Positions 1 through 10,898 of a stretch of 41,293 nt of DNA are shown here, piece after piece. The stretch lies in the NCBI GenBank assembly GCA_009837085.1, contig VXUF01000077.1:16186-57478 (forward strand), in the 5' to 3' direction. The DNA comes from Holophagales bacterium (GTDB lineage Bacteria > Acidobacteriota > Thermoanaerobaculia > Multivoradales > Multivoraceae). Position 1 is the first letter of the stretch, and the number at the start of each line of letters is the position of its first letter. The notes under the pieces were generated by a model. The model had not been told where the DNA came from. It did no database searches and saw only the letters and a program-made list of their open reading frames with translations. Position numbers and translations under genes: made by a program.

Positions 1-456
1 TTCCGGACCCTGTCCAAGGCCTGGTCACTGGGCGGTATCCGCCTTGGCTACCTGCTCGCCGCGCCGGAACTCGTCGCCCAGTTGATCAAGGTCAAGCTGG
101 CCTACAACGTCGGCCACGCGGCGGCTGTCATCGGCGAGGTGGCGCTGGAACACGCCGACCGTTTCCCGCGCCGGGTCGCGGTCGTGCGGGCGCGGCGGGA
201 GCAGTGGACGGCGATGCTCCGGGAGTTCGGCTTCGAGGTCTTCGACTCGGAGGCGAACTTTCTGCTCGCTCGCCACCCCCGTTGCACCGAGATCCGCGAC
301 GGTCTGGCGGCGGGCGGAGTGCTGGTCCGGGACGTGAGCCGCTACCCGGGACTCGCCAACTGCATGCGGATCGGAATCGGCGCCGGGCCGGCCCTGCGTG
401 CGACCCGGCGTGCCCTGGACGGGATGTTGCCGCCAACTTCAGGAGGCAGGGCATGA
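1..456 (+). CDS. hisC: Histidinol-phosphate aminotransferase, C-terminal part (5' end outside the window)
   Basis: This PLP enzyme converts imidazole-acetol phosphate and glutamate into histidinol phosphate in histidine synthesis. The visible 151 residues start inside the catalytic core. TLSKAWSLGGIRLGY at residues 3-17 holds the Schiff-base lysine (K6) and the GxRxGY element typical of class I/II aminotransferases of the HisC type. The rest is the small C-terminal domain, with MRIGIG near the end matching the usual arginine-containing strand. Roughly the first 200 residues are missing to the left. The stop overlaps the hisB start as ATGA, and hisB follows at once, which supports hisC over other aminotransferases. 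Family assignment is firm. The exact substrate is inferred from the operon. Confidence 0.9.
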   Translation, partial: FRTLSKAWSLGGIRLGYLLAAPELVAQLIKVKLAYNVGHAAAVIGEVALEHADRFPRRVAVVRARREQWTAMLREFGFEVFDSEANFLLARHPRCTEIRDGLAAGGVLVRDVSRYPGLANCMRIGIGAGPALRATRRALDGMLPPTSGGRA

Positions 457-1052
457 GAACAGCGTCGCTTGACCGGAAGACGTCCGAAACCAGGATCCGC
501 GCCGACCTGTCGCTCGACGGAGGCGATCGCCGGATCGACACCCCGAACGGGTTCTTCAGTCACATGCTGGACGCGCTGACGCGCCACGGTGGCCTCGGAC
601 TCGACCTCGTGGCCCGCGGCGATGTCGAGATTGACCTCCACCACACGGTGGAGGACACCGGCATCGTACTCGGTGACGCGCTCCGGGAGGCGCTGGGCGA
701 CCGCGCCGGGGTGCGCCGCTTCGCGCACGCCTTCGCGCCGCTCGACGAGGCTTTGGCGCGCGCCGTGGTCGACCTTTCCGGCCGGGGCTCCTTCCACTTC
801 CGGTTGCCGCCGGATCTCGAGCAGGCCTGGGTCACGACCGAGTTCCCGCTCACCCTGGTCGGCGACTTCTTCGGCGCCCTGGCCGACCGCGGCCGGCTGA
901 CCCTGCACCTCGACGTGCTCTGCGGACGCAACCCCCACCACGTGGCCGAGGCCGCCTTCAAGGCGGTGGCTCTCGCCTTGCGTGACGCGGTGTCGCTCCG
1001 GACCGGAGCGGCTGCCGATGTGCCGAGCACCAAGGGGAGCCTTACCGCATGA
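453..1052 (+). CDS. hisB: Imidazoleglycerol-phosphate dehydratase
   Basis: The enzyme dehydrates imidazole-glycerol phosphate to imidazole-acetol phosphate, the step before HisC. The protein has 199 residues, the usual length of the monofunctional form, so no phosphatase domain is fused. Metal-binding histidine/glutamate clusters are visible: DLHHTVED at residues 61-68 and HHVAE at 162-166. A first HMLD motif lies at 37-40. The ATG at 453 is chosen because it overlaps the hisC stop as ATGA and has AGGAGG at 441-446. The open frame extends further upstream, but that part overlaps hisC in another frame. The stop overlaps hisH by four bases. Confidence 0.95.
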   Translation: MRTASLDRKTSETRIRADLSLDGGDRRIDTPNGFFSHMLDALTRHGGLGLDLVARGDVEIDLHHTVEDTGIVLGDALREALGDRAGVRRFAHAFAPLDEALARAVVDLSGRGSFHFRLPPDLEQAWVTTEFPLTLVGDFFGALADRGRLTLHLDVLCGRNPHHVAEAAFKAVALALRDAVSLRTGAAADVPSTKGSLTA

Positions 1053-1735
1053 CCGCCACGGAAGCGACTGTGATCGACGCCGGGGTCGGCAACATCGGCA
1101 ACCTGGTGCGGGCGCTCCGGCATCTGGGCGCCGAAGTCGAGATCACCTGCGACCCGGCGACGATTCGTGCCTCCCGCTGCCTGGTGCTGCCGGGGGTGGG
1201 TGCCTTCCGGCCGCCGCGGGAGATCCTGCGTGGCGCACCCGAGGAGGCCATCCGCGCCGCCCTGGACGATGGCGCGACAATGCTCGGCATCTGCATCGGC
1301 TACCAGCTCCTGTTCGACAGTAGCGAGGAATTCGGGACCACGGATGGCCTTGCCCTGCTCGCCGGCGGGGTCACCGAGCTGCCCGGGGGCGTACCGCTGC
1401 CCCACATCGGCTGGAACCGTGTCTTCGCGGTCAAGGACCATCCCTTGCTCGCCGGATCGACGAACGACGACCATTACTACTTCGTCCACTCCTTCGCACC
1501 CGAGAAGGTGCCGGAGGAGTGGGTCCTCGGCCGCTGCCGGCACGGTCGCAGCTTCCCGGCGATCACCGGTCGCGGCCGGATCGCCGGCACCCAGTTTCAT
1601 CCGGAGAAGAGCGGCGCCGCGGGCCTGCGTCTGCTGCGCAACTACCTGGCCTGGGCCGGCGATCTGGCCGGCGGCGTTGCTGGAGGAGCCCCGGAGGGCC
1701 ATGGAGGAACACATGCAACTGCTGCCGGCCATTGA
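1049..1735 (+). CDS. hisH: Imidazole glycerol phosphate synthase, glutaminase subunit
   Basis: HisH hydrolyses glutamine and passes ammonia to HisF for ring closure to imidazole-glycerol phosphate and AICAR. The class I amidotransferase triad is visible: C82 in GICIGYQ, with H184 and E186 in QFHPEKS. The usual nucleophile context is GICLGMQ, so the leucine and methionine are replaced, with no obvious loss of function. At 228 residues it is longer than the typical 200-210. The extra residues are a glycine/alanine-rich C-terminal tail that overlaps the beginning of hisA by 23 bases. The tail may exist only because the coupling geometry placed the next start upstream of the stop. Confidence 0.95.
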   Translation: MTATEATVIDAGVGNIGNLVRALRHLGAEVEITCDPATIRASRCLVLPGVGAFRPPREILRGAPEEAIRAALDDGATMLGICIGYQLLFDSSEEFGTTDGLALLAGGVTELPGGVPLPHIGWNRVFAVKDHPLLAGSTNDDHYYFVHSFAPEKVPEEWVLGRCRHGRSFPAITGRGRIAGTQFHPEKSGAAGLRLLRNYLAWAGDLAGGVAGGAPEGHGGTHATAAGH

Positions 1736-2453
1736 TCTGCGGCGCGGCCAGGTCGTGCGTCTCATGCGCGGCGACGACCGGCGACGCACCGTCTACGATG
1801 CCGATCCGGGCAACGCGCTCCGCCGCTACCGCGAAGCGGGAGTTGGCCGCATCCACGTTGTTGACCTGGACGCGGCTTTCGGAGGCCCGCCGCAGCGCGA
1901 TGTCGTGCAGGACCTGGCGCGACGGGCAGAGGACTCCTTCAACGGCCGCGGCGGCATCCAGCTCGGTGGCGGCCTGCGCGACCGCGAGGCGGTCGAGTGG
2001 GCCTTCGGGGCAGGTTGCGAGCGCGCCGTGGTGACCTCGCTCATCGTGCGCGACTTCGACGTGTTCGCCGATCTCTGCCGCGAGTACCCGGCCCGTATGG
2101 TGGCGGCGCTCGACATCGACGGCGGGGAAGTCCGGCTCGCCGGCTGGACCGAGTCGGCCGACTGTTCACCGGCCGCGCTCTGCGCCCAGCTCGCCGATCT
2201 GCCCGTGGCCGCGGTCCTCGTCACCGACATCTCCCGCGACGGGATGATGCAGGGGCCGAACATCGATCTGGCGTGCCGGATCGGCGACCTGGCCTGCGCG
2301 CCGGCGATCCTCTCGGGCGGCGTGCGTTCGGCGGCCGATCTGGAAGCCGCGGCGCGGCGGCCCGAGATCCAGGCCGCGATCGTCGGTCGGGCGCTCTATG
2401 ACGGTTCACTCAGCCTGGACGACGCGATTGCCGCTTGCGGGAGCGCGCCATGA
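1713..2453 (+). CDS. hisA: ProFAR isomerase
   Basis: HisA is a (beta/alpha)8 isomerase that turns ProFAR into PRFAR by an Amadori rearrangement. With this start it has 246 residues, the normal length. The catalytic pair is visible: D8 in [10 protein letters not shown], and the aspartate of VTDISRDGM in the second half. Phosphate-binding glycines occur in QLGGGLR and ILSGGVRS. Two in-frame ATGs exist, at 1701 and 1713. I prefer 1713 because GGAGG at 1703-1707 sits five bases ahead of it and the protein then begins at the usual MQLLPAIDL. The start lies inside hisH, and the stop overlaps hisF as ATGA. Confidence 0.95.
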   Translation: MQLLPAIDLRRGQVVRLMRGDDRRRTVYDADPGNALRRYREAGVGRIHVVDLDAAFGGPPQRDVVQDLARRAEDSFNGRGGIQLGGGLRDREAVEWAFGAGCERAVVTSLIVRDFDVFADLCREYPARMVAALDIDGGEVRLAGWTESADCSPAALCAQLADLPVAAVLVTDISRDGMMQGPNIDLACRIGDLACAPAILSGGVRSAADLEAAARRPEIQAAIVGRALYDGSLSLDDAIAACGSAP

Positions 2454-3259
2454 GAGCGACGATCGAACCGACCGGCCTGACGCGCCGGATCATCCCCTGT
2501 CTGGATGTTGCGGCCGGCCGGGTGGTCAAGGGAGTCCAGTTCAGGAACCTGACCGATCAGGGCGACCCGACCGAGGCCGCGGCCCGCTACGCGGCGGAGG
2601 GCGCTGACGAGATCGTCTTCCTCGATATCACCGCGGCGCCCGAACGCCGCGATACGGACCTCGACTGGGTGCGACGGACCGCCGAGCAGGTGTTCATTCC
2701 GCTGAGCGTCGGCGGCGGCGTGCGCAGCGTCGACGATGGCCGCAAGTTGCTCCTCGCCGGCGCGGACAAGTTGGGGATCAACACCGCCGCGGTGGCCGAG
2801 CCGGAGCTGCTCACCCGCCTTGCCGAGCGCTTCGGCAGCCAGTGCGTCGTCCTGTCGGTCGACGCGAAGCGGCGGGAGGCGGCCGGCGCGGAGGACCAGA
2901 GCTGGGAGGTCGTCACCCACGGCGGCCGCACCCCGACCGGACTCGACGCCTTGGAGTGGATCGAGGAAGGGATCGAACGCGGCGCCGGGGAGATCCTGCT
3001 GACCAGCATCGACAGCGACGGTACGCAGGCGGGCTACGACCTGGAGTTGCTGCGGCGAGCGTCGGCGTTGTCGCCCGTGCCGGTGATCGCCTCGGGCGGC
3101 GCCGGCACCCTGGAGCATCTCGCCGACGCCCTGGATACAGGCGCCGCGGCGGTTCTCGCCGCGTCCATCTTCCACCAGGAGACCTACTCGGTGGGCACGG
3201 TCAAGGAGTACCTCGGCCGGCGCTACCCGATCCGCATTCAGACAGGAGCAAGCAGGTGA
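2450..3259 (+). CDS. hisF: Imidazole glycerol phosphate synthase, cyclase subunit
   Basis: HisF is the barrel subunit that pairs with HisH to convert PRFAR and ammonia into imidazole-glycerol phosphate and AICAR. The hallmark [15 protein letters not shown] begins near residue 14 with catalytic D19. The second catalytic aspartate sits in [13 protein letters not shown]. Phosphate-binding motifs SVGGGVRS and ASGGAG are present. It has 269 residues, slightly longer than the usual 250-258. The extra length comes from an N-terminal extension of about nine residues and a lysine/arginine-rich insertion around residues 145-157. ATG 2450 is chosen over the upstream in-frame TTG at 2435 because it overlaps the hisA stop as ATGA. 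Confidence 0.95.
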   Translation: MRATIEPTGLTRRIIPCLDVAAGRVVKGVQFRNLTDQGDPTEAAARYAAEGADEIVFLDITAAPERRDTDLDWVRRTAEQVFIPLSVGGGVRSVDDGRKLLLAGADKLGINTAAVAEPELLTRLAERFGSQCVVLSVDAKRREAAGAEDQSWEVVTHGGRTPTGLDALEWIEEGIERGAGEILLTSIDSDGTQAGYDLELLRRASALSPVPVIASGGAGTLEHLADALDTGAAAVLAASIFHQETYSVGTVKEYLGRRYPIRIQTGASR

Positions 3260-3909
3260 CGAAGACAACGATCGACCCCGCCGCGCTCACCTACGACGAC
3301 CGGGGCCTGCTGCCCGTCGTCGTCCAGGACGTGCTCTCGGGCGCGGTGCTCATGCTCGCTTTCGCGGACCGCGAGGCGGTCGAGAAGACGCTCGAGACCG
3401 GTCAGGCCCACTTCTACAGCCGCTCCCGCCAGGAGCTCTGGCGCAAGGGCGCCACCTCCGGCAACACCCTGGCGGTGGTCGAGGTTCTTCAGGACTGTGA
3501 CCGGGACGCTCTGCTGGTGCGGGCGCTGCCGGCCGGGCCCGCCTGCCACCTCTACACGCGGAGCTGCTTCGAACCGAACGTGGCCGAGTTCGAGCTCGGC
3601 TGGCTGCGGCGGGTGCTCGCCGAGCGGGCCTCCGCCTCGTCCGGGGAGAGCTACACCGCCCGCCTGCTCGAACAGGGCGTGGACCGGATCGCCCGCAAGG
3701 TGGCGGAGGAGGCGGGAGAGACCGTGATCGCCGGGGTCCGCGCGGACGCCGAACCGGAGTCCGCCGAGCGCCGCGGCGACCTCGCCGCCGAAGTCGCCGA
3801 CCTCGCTTACCACCTGCTGGTTCTGCTGCAGGCGACCGGCGTGGAGCTCGCGGACGTGGCCGCCGAACTCGGTCGCCGCCACCAGGAAGCCGAGAGAGGT
3901 CCGTCATGA
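3256..3909 (+). CDS. hisI: Bifunctional phosphoribosyl-AMP cyclohydrolase / phosphoribosyl-ATP diphosphatase
   Basis: This fused protein (HisIE) carries out the second and third steps of histidine synthesis. Residues 1-115 form the cyclohydrolase: [16 protein letters not shown], the metal aspartates around DCDRD at 80-84, and zinc cysteines C81, C97 and C104 (CHLYTRSC). Residues 130-217 form the helical pyrophosphohydrolase, with KVAEEAGE at 148-155 and a second acidic helix EVADLAYH. Total length is 217 residues, normal for the fusion. The start is GTG, overlapping the hisF stop as GTGA. The stop overlaps trpE as ATGA, which joins the histidine and tryptophan genes directly. Confidence 0.95.
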   Translation: MTKTTIDPAALTYDDRGLLPVVVQDVLSGAVLMLAFADREAVEKTLETGQAHFYSRSRQELWRKGATSGNTLAVVEVLQDCDRDALLVRALPAGPACHLYTRSCFEPNVAEFELGWLRRVLAERASASSGESYTARLLEQGVDRIARKVAEEAGETVIAGVRADAEPESAERRGDLAAEVADLAYHLLVLLQATGVELADVAAELGRRHQEAERGPS

Positions 3910-5395
3910 GCCGGCCCGCGGCGGCCATTGCCCACACCCGGGAGTTCCTGGCCGACACCTCGACTCCGCTCGGCGTCTACCGCAAACTGGCGGCGCATGA
4001 GGACGGCGACGCCTCCGCCCGGCGATTCCTGCTAGAGAGCATCACCGGTGGCGAGCACGTCTCGCGCTACAGCTTCCTCGGCGCCAGTCCGTCCCAGGTC
4101 TGCCGGGTGTACCTGGACCGGCTCGAGACCGAGGATCTCCGGAACGGCGGCGGCGTCCAGGTCCGGACGGGGGACCCGTTGCCCCGGCTCAGGAGACTGC
4201 TCGACGGCGTGAACGCCGATCCCGCGCCGCCGCTGCCGTTCGCCGGCGGCTGGATCGGCGCCTTCGGGTTCGACGCGATCCGGCTGGCGGAGCCGTGCCT
4301 CGTCGACCACGCGGCCGGCCGTCCGCCCGATCCCTTCGGCCTGCCCGTCGCCATCCTCGCCCGCTACGACGACATCCTCGTGTTCGACCACGCCCGCCAG
4401 CGGATCGTCGCGGTGGCCAACGAGATCGAGGGCGAGAACACGGCCGCCGACGCGAGAACCCGGCTCGACGGGCTGCAGGCGGTGCTCGAGAGCCGGGGCG
4501 AGGCGATCGCGGCGCGGGTCGAAGACAGGGGAGTCAAGGCGGAGACCGCTGACCCCACCCTGAGCGACGAGGAGCACGGCCGAGCGGTCAACGCGGCCAA
4601 GGAGTACATCGCCGCCGGCGACATCTTTCAGGTCGTGCTCGCCCGGCGCTGGGCGATCGACCTCGACGTGCCTCCGACGACCGTCTACCGGGCCCTGCGG
4701 CTGGTCAATCCCTCGCCGTACATGGTGCTGTTCGAATCGCCCGAAGTGTCCCTCATCGGCGCCTCGCCCGAGATGCTGGTCAGGCGGACGGGTCGGCGGC
4801 TGGAGGTGAGGCCGATCGCCGGCACCCGGCCGCGCGGTCGAACCCCGGCCGAAGACCGGGCTCTGGCCGAAGAGTTGATGGCGGACCCGAAGGAGCGCGC
4901 GGAGCACGTGATGCTGGTCGACCTGGGGCGCAATGACCTCGGCCGCGTTGCGAAGCCGGGCGGCGTCTCGGTCGAGGAGTTCATGGTGATCGAGCACTAC
5001 AGCGACGTGATGCACATCGTCAGTTCGGTCGAGGCGGAGCAGTCGGACGGGGCGGGCAGCGGCGCCGGCTCGGCGCTGGACGCCCTGCTCGCGTGCTTTC
5101 CGGCCGGCACGCTGTCCGGGGCACCGAAGATCCGCGCGGTCGAGATCATCGACGAGCTGGAGCCGGAGGCGCGAGGTATGTACGGCGGCTCGGTGGGCTA
5201 CTTCTCGTTCGGCGGCGACATGGACGCCTGCATCACGATCCGTACCCTGGCGGTCGTCAACGGAGAAGCGTCGATCACGGCCGGGGGCGGCATCGTCGCC
5301 GACTCGGATCCGGTACGCGAGGCGCAGGAGACGCGCGACAAGGCGGCTGCGTTGCTGCGGGCGGTGGCTCTGGCGCGCGAACTGGAGGGTCGGGC

Positions 5396-5399
<4 letters not shown>
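3906..5399 (+). CDS. trpE: Anthranilate synthase component I
   Basis: TrpE makes anthranilate from chorismate using ammonia from TrpG, the committed step to tryptophan. The protein has 497 residues. The chorismate-binding core is clear: RPIAGTRPRGRTP, LVDLGRNDLGR, IEHYSDVMHIVSSV, FPAGTLSGAPKIRA and YGGSVGYFSF. The N-terminal domain retains LLES at residues 42-45, the element that binds feedback-inhibiting tryptophan in known TrpE proteins, so allosteric control is probably intact. The gene overlaps hisIE upstream and trpG downstream, each by four bases. The sequence context (followed by trpG and trpD) favours TrpE over a PabB-type enzyme. Confidence 0.96.
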
Positions 5400-7008
<1,609 letters not shown>

Positions 7009-7012
7009 GGCT

Positions 7013-7849
7013 GTGTCTGAGGTCCCGGACATCCTGCGCCGCATCTGCGAGCAGCGGCGCCGGCGCGTGGCCGCCGGGGACGCGGGCGTGTCGCCGGCAC
7101 GGCGCCTGCCCGTCGGGGCGGCGGGCCGCCGCTTTCTCGACGCGATCTCCGCCAGGCGCGGCTCGGCCGTGATCGCCGAGATCAAGATGGGTTCACCGAA
7201 GCTTGGCGATCTGCGCGGCCGTTTCGATCCGGTCGCCCGGGCCGTGACCTACGCGGATGCCGGAGCGGCCTGCCTGTCCGTCGTCGTTGAGCCGGATCAC
7301 TTTCATGGTGGCTACGACCTGCTGGCCGAGTGCGCGGCCGCTTCCGGTCTACCCGCGGTTGCGAAGGATTTCGTCGTCTCCGACGTCCAGCTTGCGTGGG
7401 CGCGTGACGCCGGCGCCTGTGCGGTGCTACTGATCGCGGCTCTCTACGACGCGGCGGAGCTGCGCCGTCTGGCCGGTGTCGCCCGCGGTCTCGGGCTCGT
7501 GCCGCTGGTCGAGACCCACGAGGACGCGGACTTCGGGAAGCTCCGTCCGCTGGCGCACGACGATGGTCAGGGGAAGAACGCCGACTGGGAGCTGGTCGGG
7601 ATCAACAATCGCGACCTGCGCAACTTCACCGTCGACCTGGAACGCAGCGTCGACCGTGTCTGCCGCCTGCCGACCTCCGGCCTCAAGGTCGCCGAGTCGG
7701 GCATCCGCAGTGGCGCCGACGTGGAGAAGTTGCGCCGGGCCGGTTTCGACGCGTTCCTCATCGGCGAGCGGCTCGTGCTTGCCGGCGACCCGGCCGTGGC
7801 GCTGACGGAGCTACTGGGTGCACCAGCGCCGCAGAAGGTGACCCAATGA
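7013..7849 (+). CDS. trpC: Indole-3-glycerol phosphate synthase
   Basis: TrpC closes the indole ring of CdRP. The 278-residue protein keeps the catalytic lysines (K58 in AEIKMGSP, K118 in AKDF), the glutamate in LVETHED (E167), VGINNRDL near 195-202 and the late AESGIRS. It departs from common TrpC sequence in two places. The loop after the first lysine reads GSPKLGDL where most enzymes have ASPSKG. Residues about 176-192 form an insertion (KLRPLAHDDGQGKNADW) before VGINNRDL. The GTG at 7013 is chosen because the trpD end supplies a purine-rich GGGGGCTGAGG just ahead. The stop overlaps trpF as ATGA. Confidence 0.92.
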   Translation: MSEVPDILRRICEQRRRRVAAGDAGVSPARRLPVGAAGRRFLDAISARRGSAVIAEIKMGSPKLGDLRGRFDPVARAVTYADAGAACLSVVVEPDHFHGGYDLLAECAAASGLPAVAKDFVVSDVQLAWARDAGACAVLLIAALYDAAELRRLAGVARGLGLVPLVETHEDADFGKLRPLAHDDGQGKNADWELVGINNRDLRNFTVDLERSVDRVCRLPTSGLKVAESGIRSGADVEKLRRAGFDAFLIGERLVLAGDPAVALTELLGAPAPQKVTQ

Positions 7850-8487
7850 AGGTCAAGATCTGCGGCGTCACGACGCCGGCCGACGCCCGTCTCGCCGTTG
7901 ACCTGGGCGCCGATTTCATCGGCCTCAACTTCTACCGTCCGAGTCCGCGCTGGATCGACGTCGACGAGGCGGCCCACATCCGGCGCCGCGTCGGGGACCG
8001 GGCCCGGACCGTCGGCATCTTCGTCGACCCCACGCGCGAAGAACTCGAGACGATCGACCGCAAGGTCGGTCTCGACTACATCCAGTTCAGCGGCGACGAG
8101 AACCCGGGACTGGTCGCCGCGTTCAGCGACCGCGCCATCCGTGTACGCCGCCTCGGCGGTAGCGCGGCCCCGGCCGCGATCCCCGAGGAGGACTGCTGGG
8201 CCATCCTGATCGACCGCGCCCACGAGCGCCTCTACGGCGGCTCCGGCGAGAGCTGGGACTACGCTGCCGCGGCCGACCTCGTCCGGACGCCGGCGGGCGA
8301 CGGCGAGCCGCGCCGCCTGTTCATCGCCGGTGGCGTGCGCCCCGGCAACGTCGCCGAAGTGGCGGCGGCGGTGCCGGGCGCCTATGCCGTCGACACCTGT
8401 TCGGGGGTCGAGTCGGCGCCCGGCCGGAAGGACCGCGGCAAGCTGGAGCGACTATTCGCCAACCTCAGAGCGGGAGCAGCACGATGA
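7846..8487 (+). CDS. trpF: Phosphoribosylanthranilate isomerase
   Basis: TrpF isomerises phosphoribosylanthranilate to CdRP. The 213-residue protein starts with the family hallmark [11 protein letters not shown], in which C6 is the expected catalytic base. It ends with [11 protein letters not shown] and [16 protein letters not shown], the phosphate-binding and catalytic aspartate regions. It is encoded separately rather than fused to trpC as in enteric bacteria. The order trpC-trpF-trpB-trpA is the usual separate-gene arrangement. It overlaps both neighbours by four bases. Confidence 0.95.
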   Translation: MKVKICGVTTPADARLAVDLGADFIGLNFYRPSPRWIDVDEAAHIRRRVGDRARTVGIFVDPTREELETIDRKVGLDYIQFSGDENPGLVAAFSDRAIRVRRLGGSAAPAAIPEEDCWAILIDRAHERLYGGSGESWDYAAAADLVRTPAGDGEPRRLFIAGGVRPGNVAEVAAAVPGAYAVDTCSGVESAPGRKDRGKLERLFANLRAGAAR

Positions 8488-9728
8488 AGGTAAGGGAACC
8501 CCTCTCCGCCGCGGCCATGGAGCCGGACGAGGGCGGACGCTACGGCATCTATGGCGGGCGCTACGCCCCGGAGACGCTGATGGCCCCGCTCGAGGAGTTG
8601 AGCCGCGCCTACGACAGGCTGCGGCGGAAGCGCACCTTCCAGCGCCGGCTGAACCACCTGCTGGAGCACTACGTCGGACGCCCGACGCCGCTCTACTTCG
8701 CGGAGCGGCTGACGGAGCAGTTGGGTGGGGCGCGCATCTACCTGAAGCGCGAGGACCTGCTTCACACCGGCGCGCACAAGATCAACAACGCGCTGGGCCA
8801 GGTCCTGCTGGCGAAGGAGATGGGCAAGACGCGGATCATCGCCGAGACCGGCGCCGGTCAGCACGGAGTCGCCACCGCCACGGCTGCGGCGCTCCTCGGC
8901 CTCGATTGCGTCGTCTACATGGGCGAGGAGGACATGCGGCGCCAGCGCCTGAACGTGTACCGGATGCAGCTCCTGGGCGCCGAGGTCGCGCCGGTCGACG
9001 CCGGCAGTCAGACCCTCAAGGACGCGATCAACGAGGCGTTCCGCGACTGGGTGGCGAGCTTCGCCGACACCCACTACGTGCTCGGCACGGTGACCGGGCC
9101 GGAGCCGTATCCGCGCATGGTCCGCCAGTTCCACAACGTGATCGGAGCCGAGGCGCGTCGGCAGTTGCGGCGCCTCGCCGGTACGCCGGACCCCGCCGTG
9201 GCGGTTGCCTGCGGCGGCGGCGGCAGGAACGCGTTGGGCCTGTTCTCGGCTTTCCTCGACCGTCCGGACGTGCTGCTCGGCGGCGTCGAAGCCGGGGGCC
9301 GGGGCCCCGGGCTGGGCGATCACGCGGCCCGGTTCTCGGGGGGCACGCTCGGCGTGCTTCACGGCGCGCGGACGCTGGTGCTTCAGGACGAGGAGGGCCA
9401 GGTCGTCGGCACCCATTCCGTGTCGGCGGGCCTCGACTACCCGGCGGTCGGCCCCGAGCACGTGTTCCTGCATGAGCAGGGACAGATCGAGTTCACGTCC
9501 GCGACCGACCAGGAGGCGATCGAGGGGTTCCACCTCCTGTCGGCGACGGAAGGCATTCTGCCGGCGCTCGAGTCGGCCCACGCGATCGCCGAGGTGACGC
9601 GCCGGGCGCCCGAAATGAAGCCTGACCAGGTCATCCTCGTCAACCTCTCCGGTCGCGGTGACAAGGACGTGGAGTCGGTACTCGAGTACGACGCGGCCTC
9701 TGGAACGCGAAGCGGAGGCGCCGAATGA
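8484..9728 (+). CDS. trpB: Tryptophan synthase beta chain, with an unusual PLP phosphate loop
   Basis: TrpB condenses indole with serine. The 414-residue protein has [14 protein letters not shown] at the start, [15 protein letters not shown] with PLP lysine K99, [12 protein letters not shown] with catalytic E121, [10 protein letters not shown] and a final NLSGRGDKD. The PLP-phosphate loop is abnormal. Known TrpB proteins read GGGSNA, with the serine contacting phosphate. Here residues 244-250 read GGGGRNA, so arginine 248 (AGG at 9225-9227) replaces the serine. The two codon types differ by one base, so a base error is possible. It overlaps trpF and trpA by four bases each, consistent with the alpha/beta complex. 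Confidence 0.95.
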   Translation: MKVREPLSAAAMEPDEGGRYGIYGGRYAPETLMAPLEELSRAYDRLRRKRTFQRRLNHLLEHYVGRPTPLYFAERLTEQLGGARIYLKREDLLHTGAHKINNALGQVLLAKEMGKTRIIAETGAGQHGVATATAAALLGLDCVVYMGEEDMRRQRLNVYRMQLLGAEVAPVDAGSQTLKDAINEAFRDWVASFADTHYVLGTVTGPEPYPRMVRQFHNVIGAEARRQLRRLAGTPDPAVAVACGGGGRNALGLFSAFLDRPDVLLGGVEAGGRGPGLGDHAARFSGGTLGVLHGARTLVLQDEEGQVVGTHSVSAGLDYPAVGPEHVFLHEQGQIEFTSATDQEAIEGFHLLSATEGILPALESAHAIAEVTRRAPEMKPDQVILVNLSGRGDKDVESVLEYDAASGTRSGGAE

Positions 9729-10552
9729 GCTCCCGACGCAAGCGCCGCTCCCGTAGCGCCATCGCCGCCGCGTTCTCGCGCTGCTCCAAACGGAAACGCT
9801 CCGCCTTCGTCCCGTTTCTCGTCGCCGGCGATCCGTCGCTCGAGGCCACGCCCGATCTGCTGCGCGCCCTGGTCGCGGGTGGCGCCGATGTGATCGAACT
9901 CGGCGTCGCCTTCAGCGACCCGATCGCCGACGGCCCAACGATCCAGCGCGGCTCGCACCGCGCGCTTGCCGCGGGCTCCTTGCTCAGCGCCGTGCTCGGC
10001 ATCGTCGAGCGGCACCGCGAGGAGCTTGGTGTCCCGATCGTCCTCTTCACGTACTACAACCCGGTTCACGCCCGCGGCGTGGAGACCTTCGCCGCGCAGG
10101 CCGCCGGCAGCGGCGTCGACGGCGTCCTCTGCGTCGACCTGCCACCCGACGAGGGCCTGCGCGAACTGCAGCCGGCGCTCGAGGAACGGGGCGTCGACTC
10201 GATCTACCTGATCGCCGCCACCAGCACCCGGGAGCGGATCGACCGCGCCGCTGCCGCCTCGAACGGCTTCGTCTACTACACCGCCCGCTCGGACGTGACC
10301 GGCGAGCGGGAGGACCTGATCCCTACTCTGGCCCGCGAAGTCAAGCGGGTTCGCAGGCGGGTTCGCCTGCCGGTCGCCGTCGGCTTCGGTATCTCGACTC
10401 CGCGGCAGGTCGAGGAAGTGGCCAAGGTCGCCCACGGCGTCGTCGTCGGCAGCGCCCTCATCCGCCTGGTCGAGGAGAACGCCGGCGAGCCGGACCTGGC
10501 GGCGCGCCTTGAACGCCGCGTCGGCGAGCTGACCGCACCGCTTCGCGGCTGA
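9725..10552 (+). CDS. trpA: Tryptophan synthase alpha chain
   Basis: TrpA cleaves indole-glycerol phosphate and channels indole to TrpB. The 275-residue protein shows the catalytic glutamate E58 in [11 protein letters not shown] and aspartate D69 in ADGPTIQ. FTYYNP and the phosphate-binding VGFGISTP are also present. The usual proline after the glutamate-bearing strand (GVPFSDP) is alanine here. The first 25 residues are a strongly basic extension ([10 protein letters not shown]) longer than in most TrpA proteins. It overlaps trpB as ATGA and is the last gene of the his-trp cluster. No T-rich hairpin terminator is seen in the following 130 bases. Confidence 0.95.
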   Translation: MSSRRKRRSRSAIAAAFSRCSKRKRSAFVPFLVAGDPSLEATPDLLRALVAGGADVIELGVAFSDPIADGPTIQRGSHRALAAGSLLSAVLGIVERHREELGVPIVLFTYYNPVHARGVETFAAQAAGSGVDGVLCVDLPPDEGLRELQPALEERGVDSIYLIAATSTRERIDRAAAASNGFVYYTARSDVTGEREDLIPTLAREVKRVRRRVRLPVAVGFGISTPRQVEEVAKVAHGVVVGSALIRLVEENAGEPDLAARLERRVGELTAPLRG

Positions 10553-10585
10553 CGTCCCGCTACCGGCAAGTGGCCCGGCAGTACC

Positions 10586-10617
10586 CGGATCTGGCCGGTT
10601 TCGCGCGGATCTGGCCG
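10586..10617. repeat. Two 12-base direct repeats 20 bases apart
   Basis: CGGATCTGGCCG occurs at 10586-10597 and again at 10606-10617, start to start 20 bases, about two helical turns. The pair lies in the gap between trpA and the small membrane protein gene. Paired same-face repeats ahead of a gene can be operator half-sites, but no regulator is known here and chance cannot be excluded in GC-rich DNA. Confidence 0.5.
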
Positions 10618-10688
10618 AATCCTGCTAAGTGATGGCCGGTCCTTCCGCGGTTTCCTCTCTAGAGTGGTTAGTGGAGAGGAGGTGCGGA

Positions 10689-10859
10689 ATGTACCGTTAC
10701 TCACGATCCCTGGATGCCGCGCAGATGCGGCGTGACCTGCGCCGGGCCGATCGTTTCGGCTTCCTCGTGCGCTTCTGGTCGCGGTGGGGCGATCCGCTGC
10801 TCGCCGGCGCGCTGCTGGCCTTGATGGCGTGGGCGATCGTGCACGGCTACACACGCTGA
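10689..10859 (+). CDS. Small single-span membrane protein, 56 residues
   Basis: I do not recognise a family. The ATG is preceded by a near-perfect ribosome-binding site, AGGAGGTG at 10677-10684 with four bases of spacing, which is the main reason to accept so short a gene. The protein has a basic, tyrosine-containing N-terminal part of about 35 residues (YRYSRSLDAAQMRRDLRRAD) and one hydrophobic segment at about residues 37-52 (LLAGALLALMAWAIV), then a short HGYTR tail. The charge pattern suggests the N-terminus stays in the cytoplasm. It stands alone between trpA and the ATP-pyrophosphatase/AraC fusion. An in-frame upstream start (10629) lacks a good binding site. Confidence 0.6.
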   Translation: MYRYSRSLDAAQMRRDLRRADRFGFLVRFWSRWGDPLLAGALLALMAWAIVHGYTR

Positions 10860-10898
10860 GCCGAAGTCGAAGGATGCGGGCTAACATGCCGCGCATTC

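Noticed and set aside
560..1789. A 409-codon minus-strand frame across hisB and hisH
   Set aside because: It is antisense to two clear enzymes and shows low-complexity arginine/serine-rich composition, typical of shadow frames.
10553..10688. An intrinsic terminator after trpA
   Set aside because: Several GC-rich half-stems exist but none forms a strong hairpin followed by a T-run.
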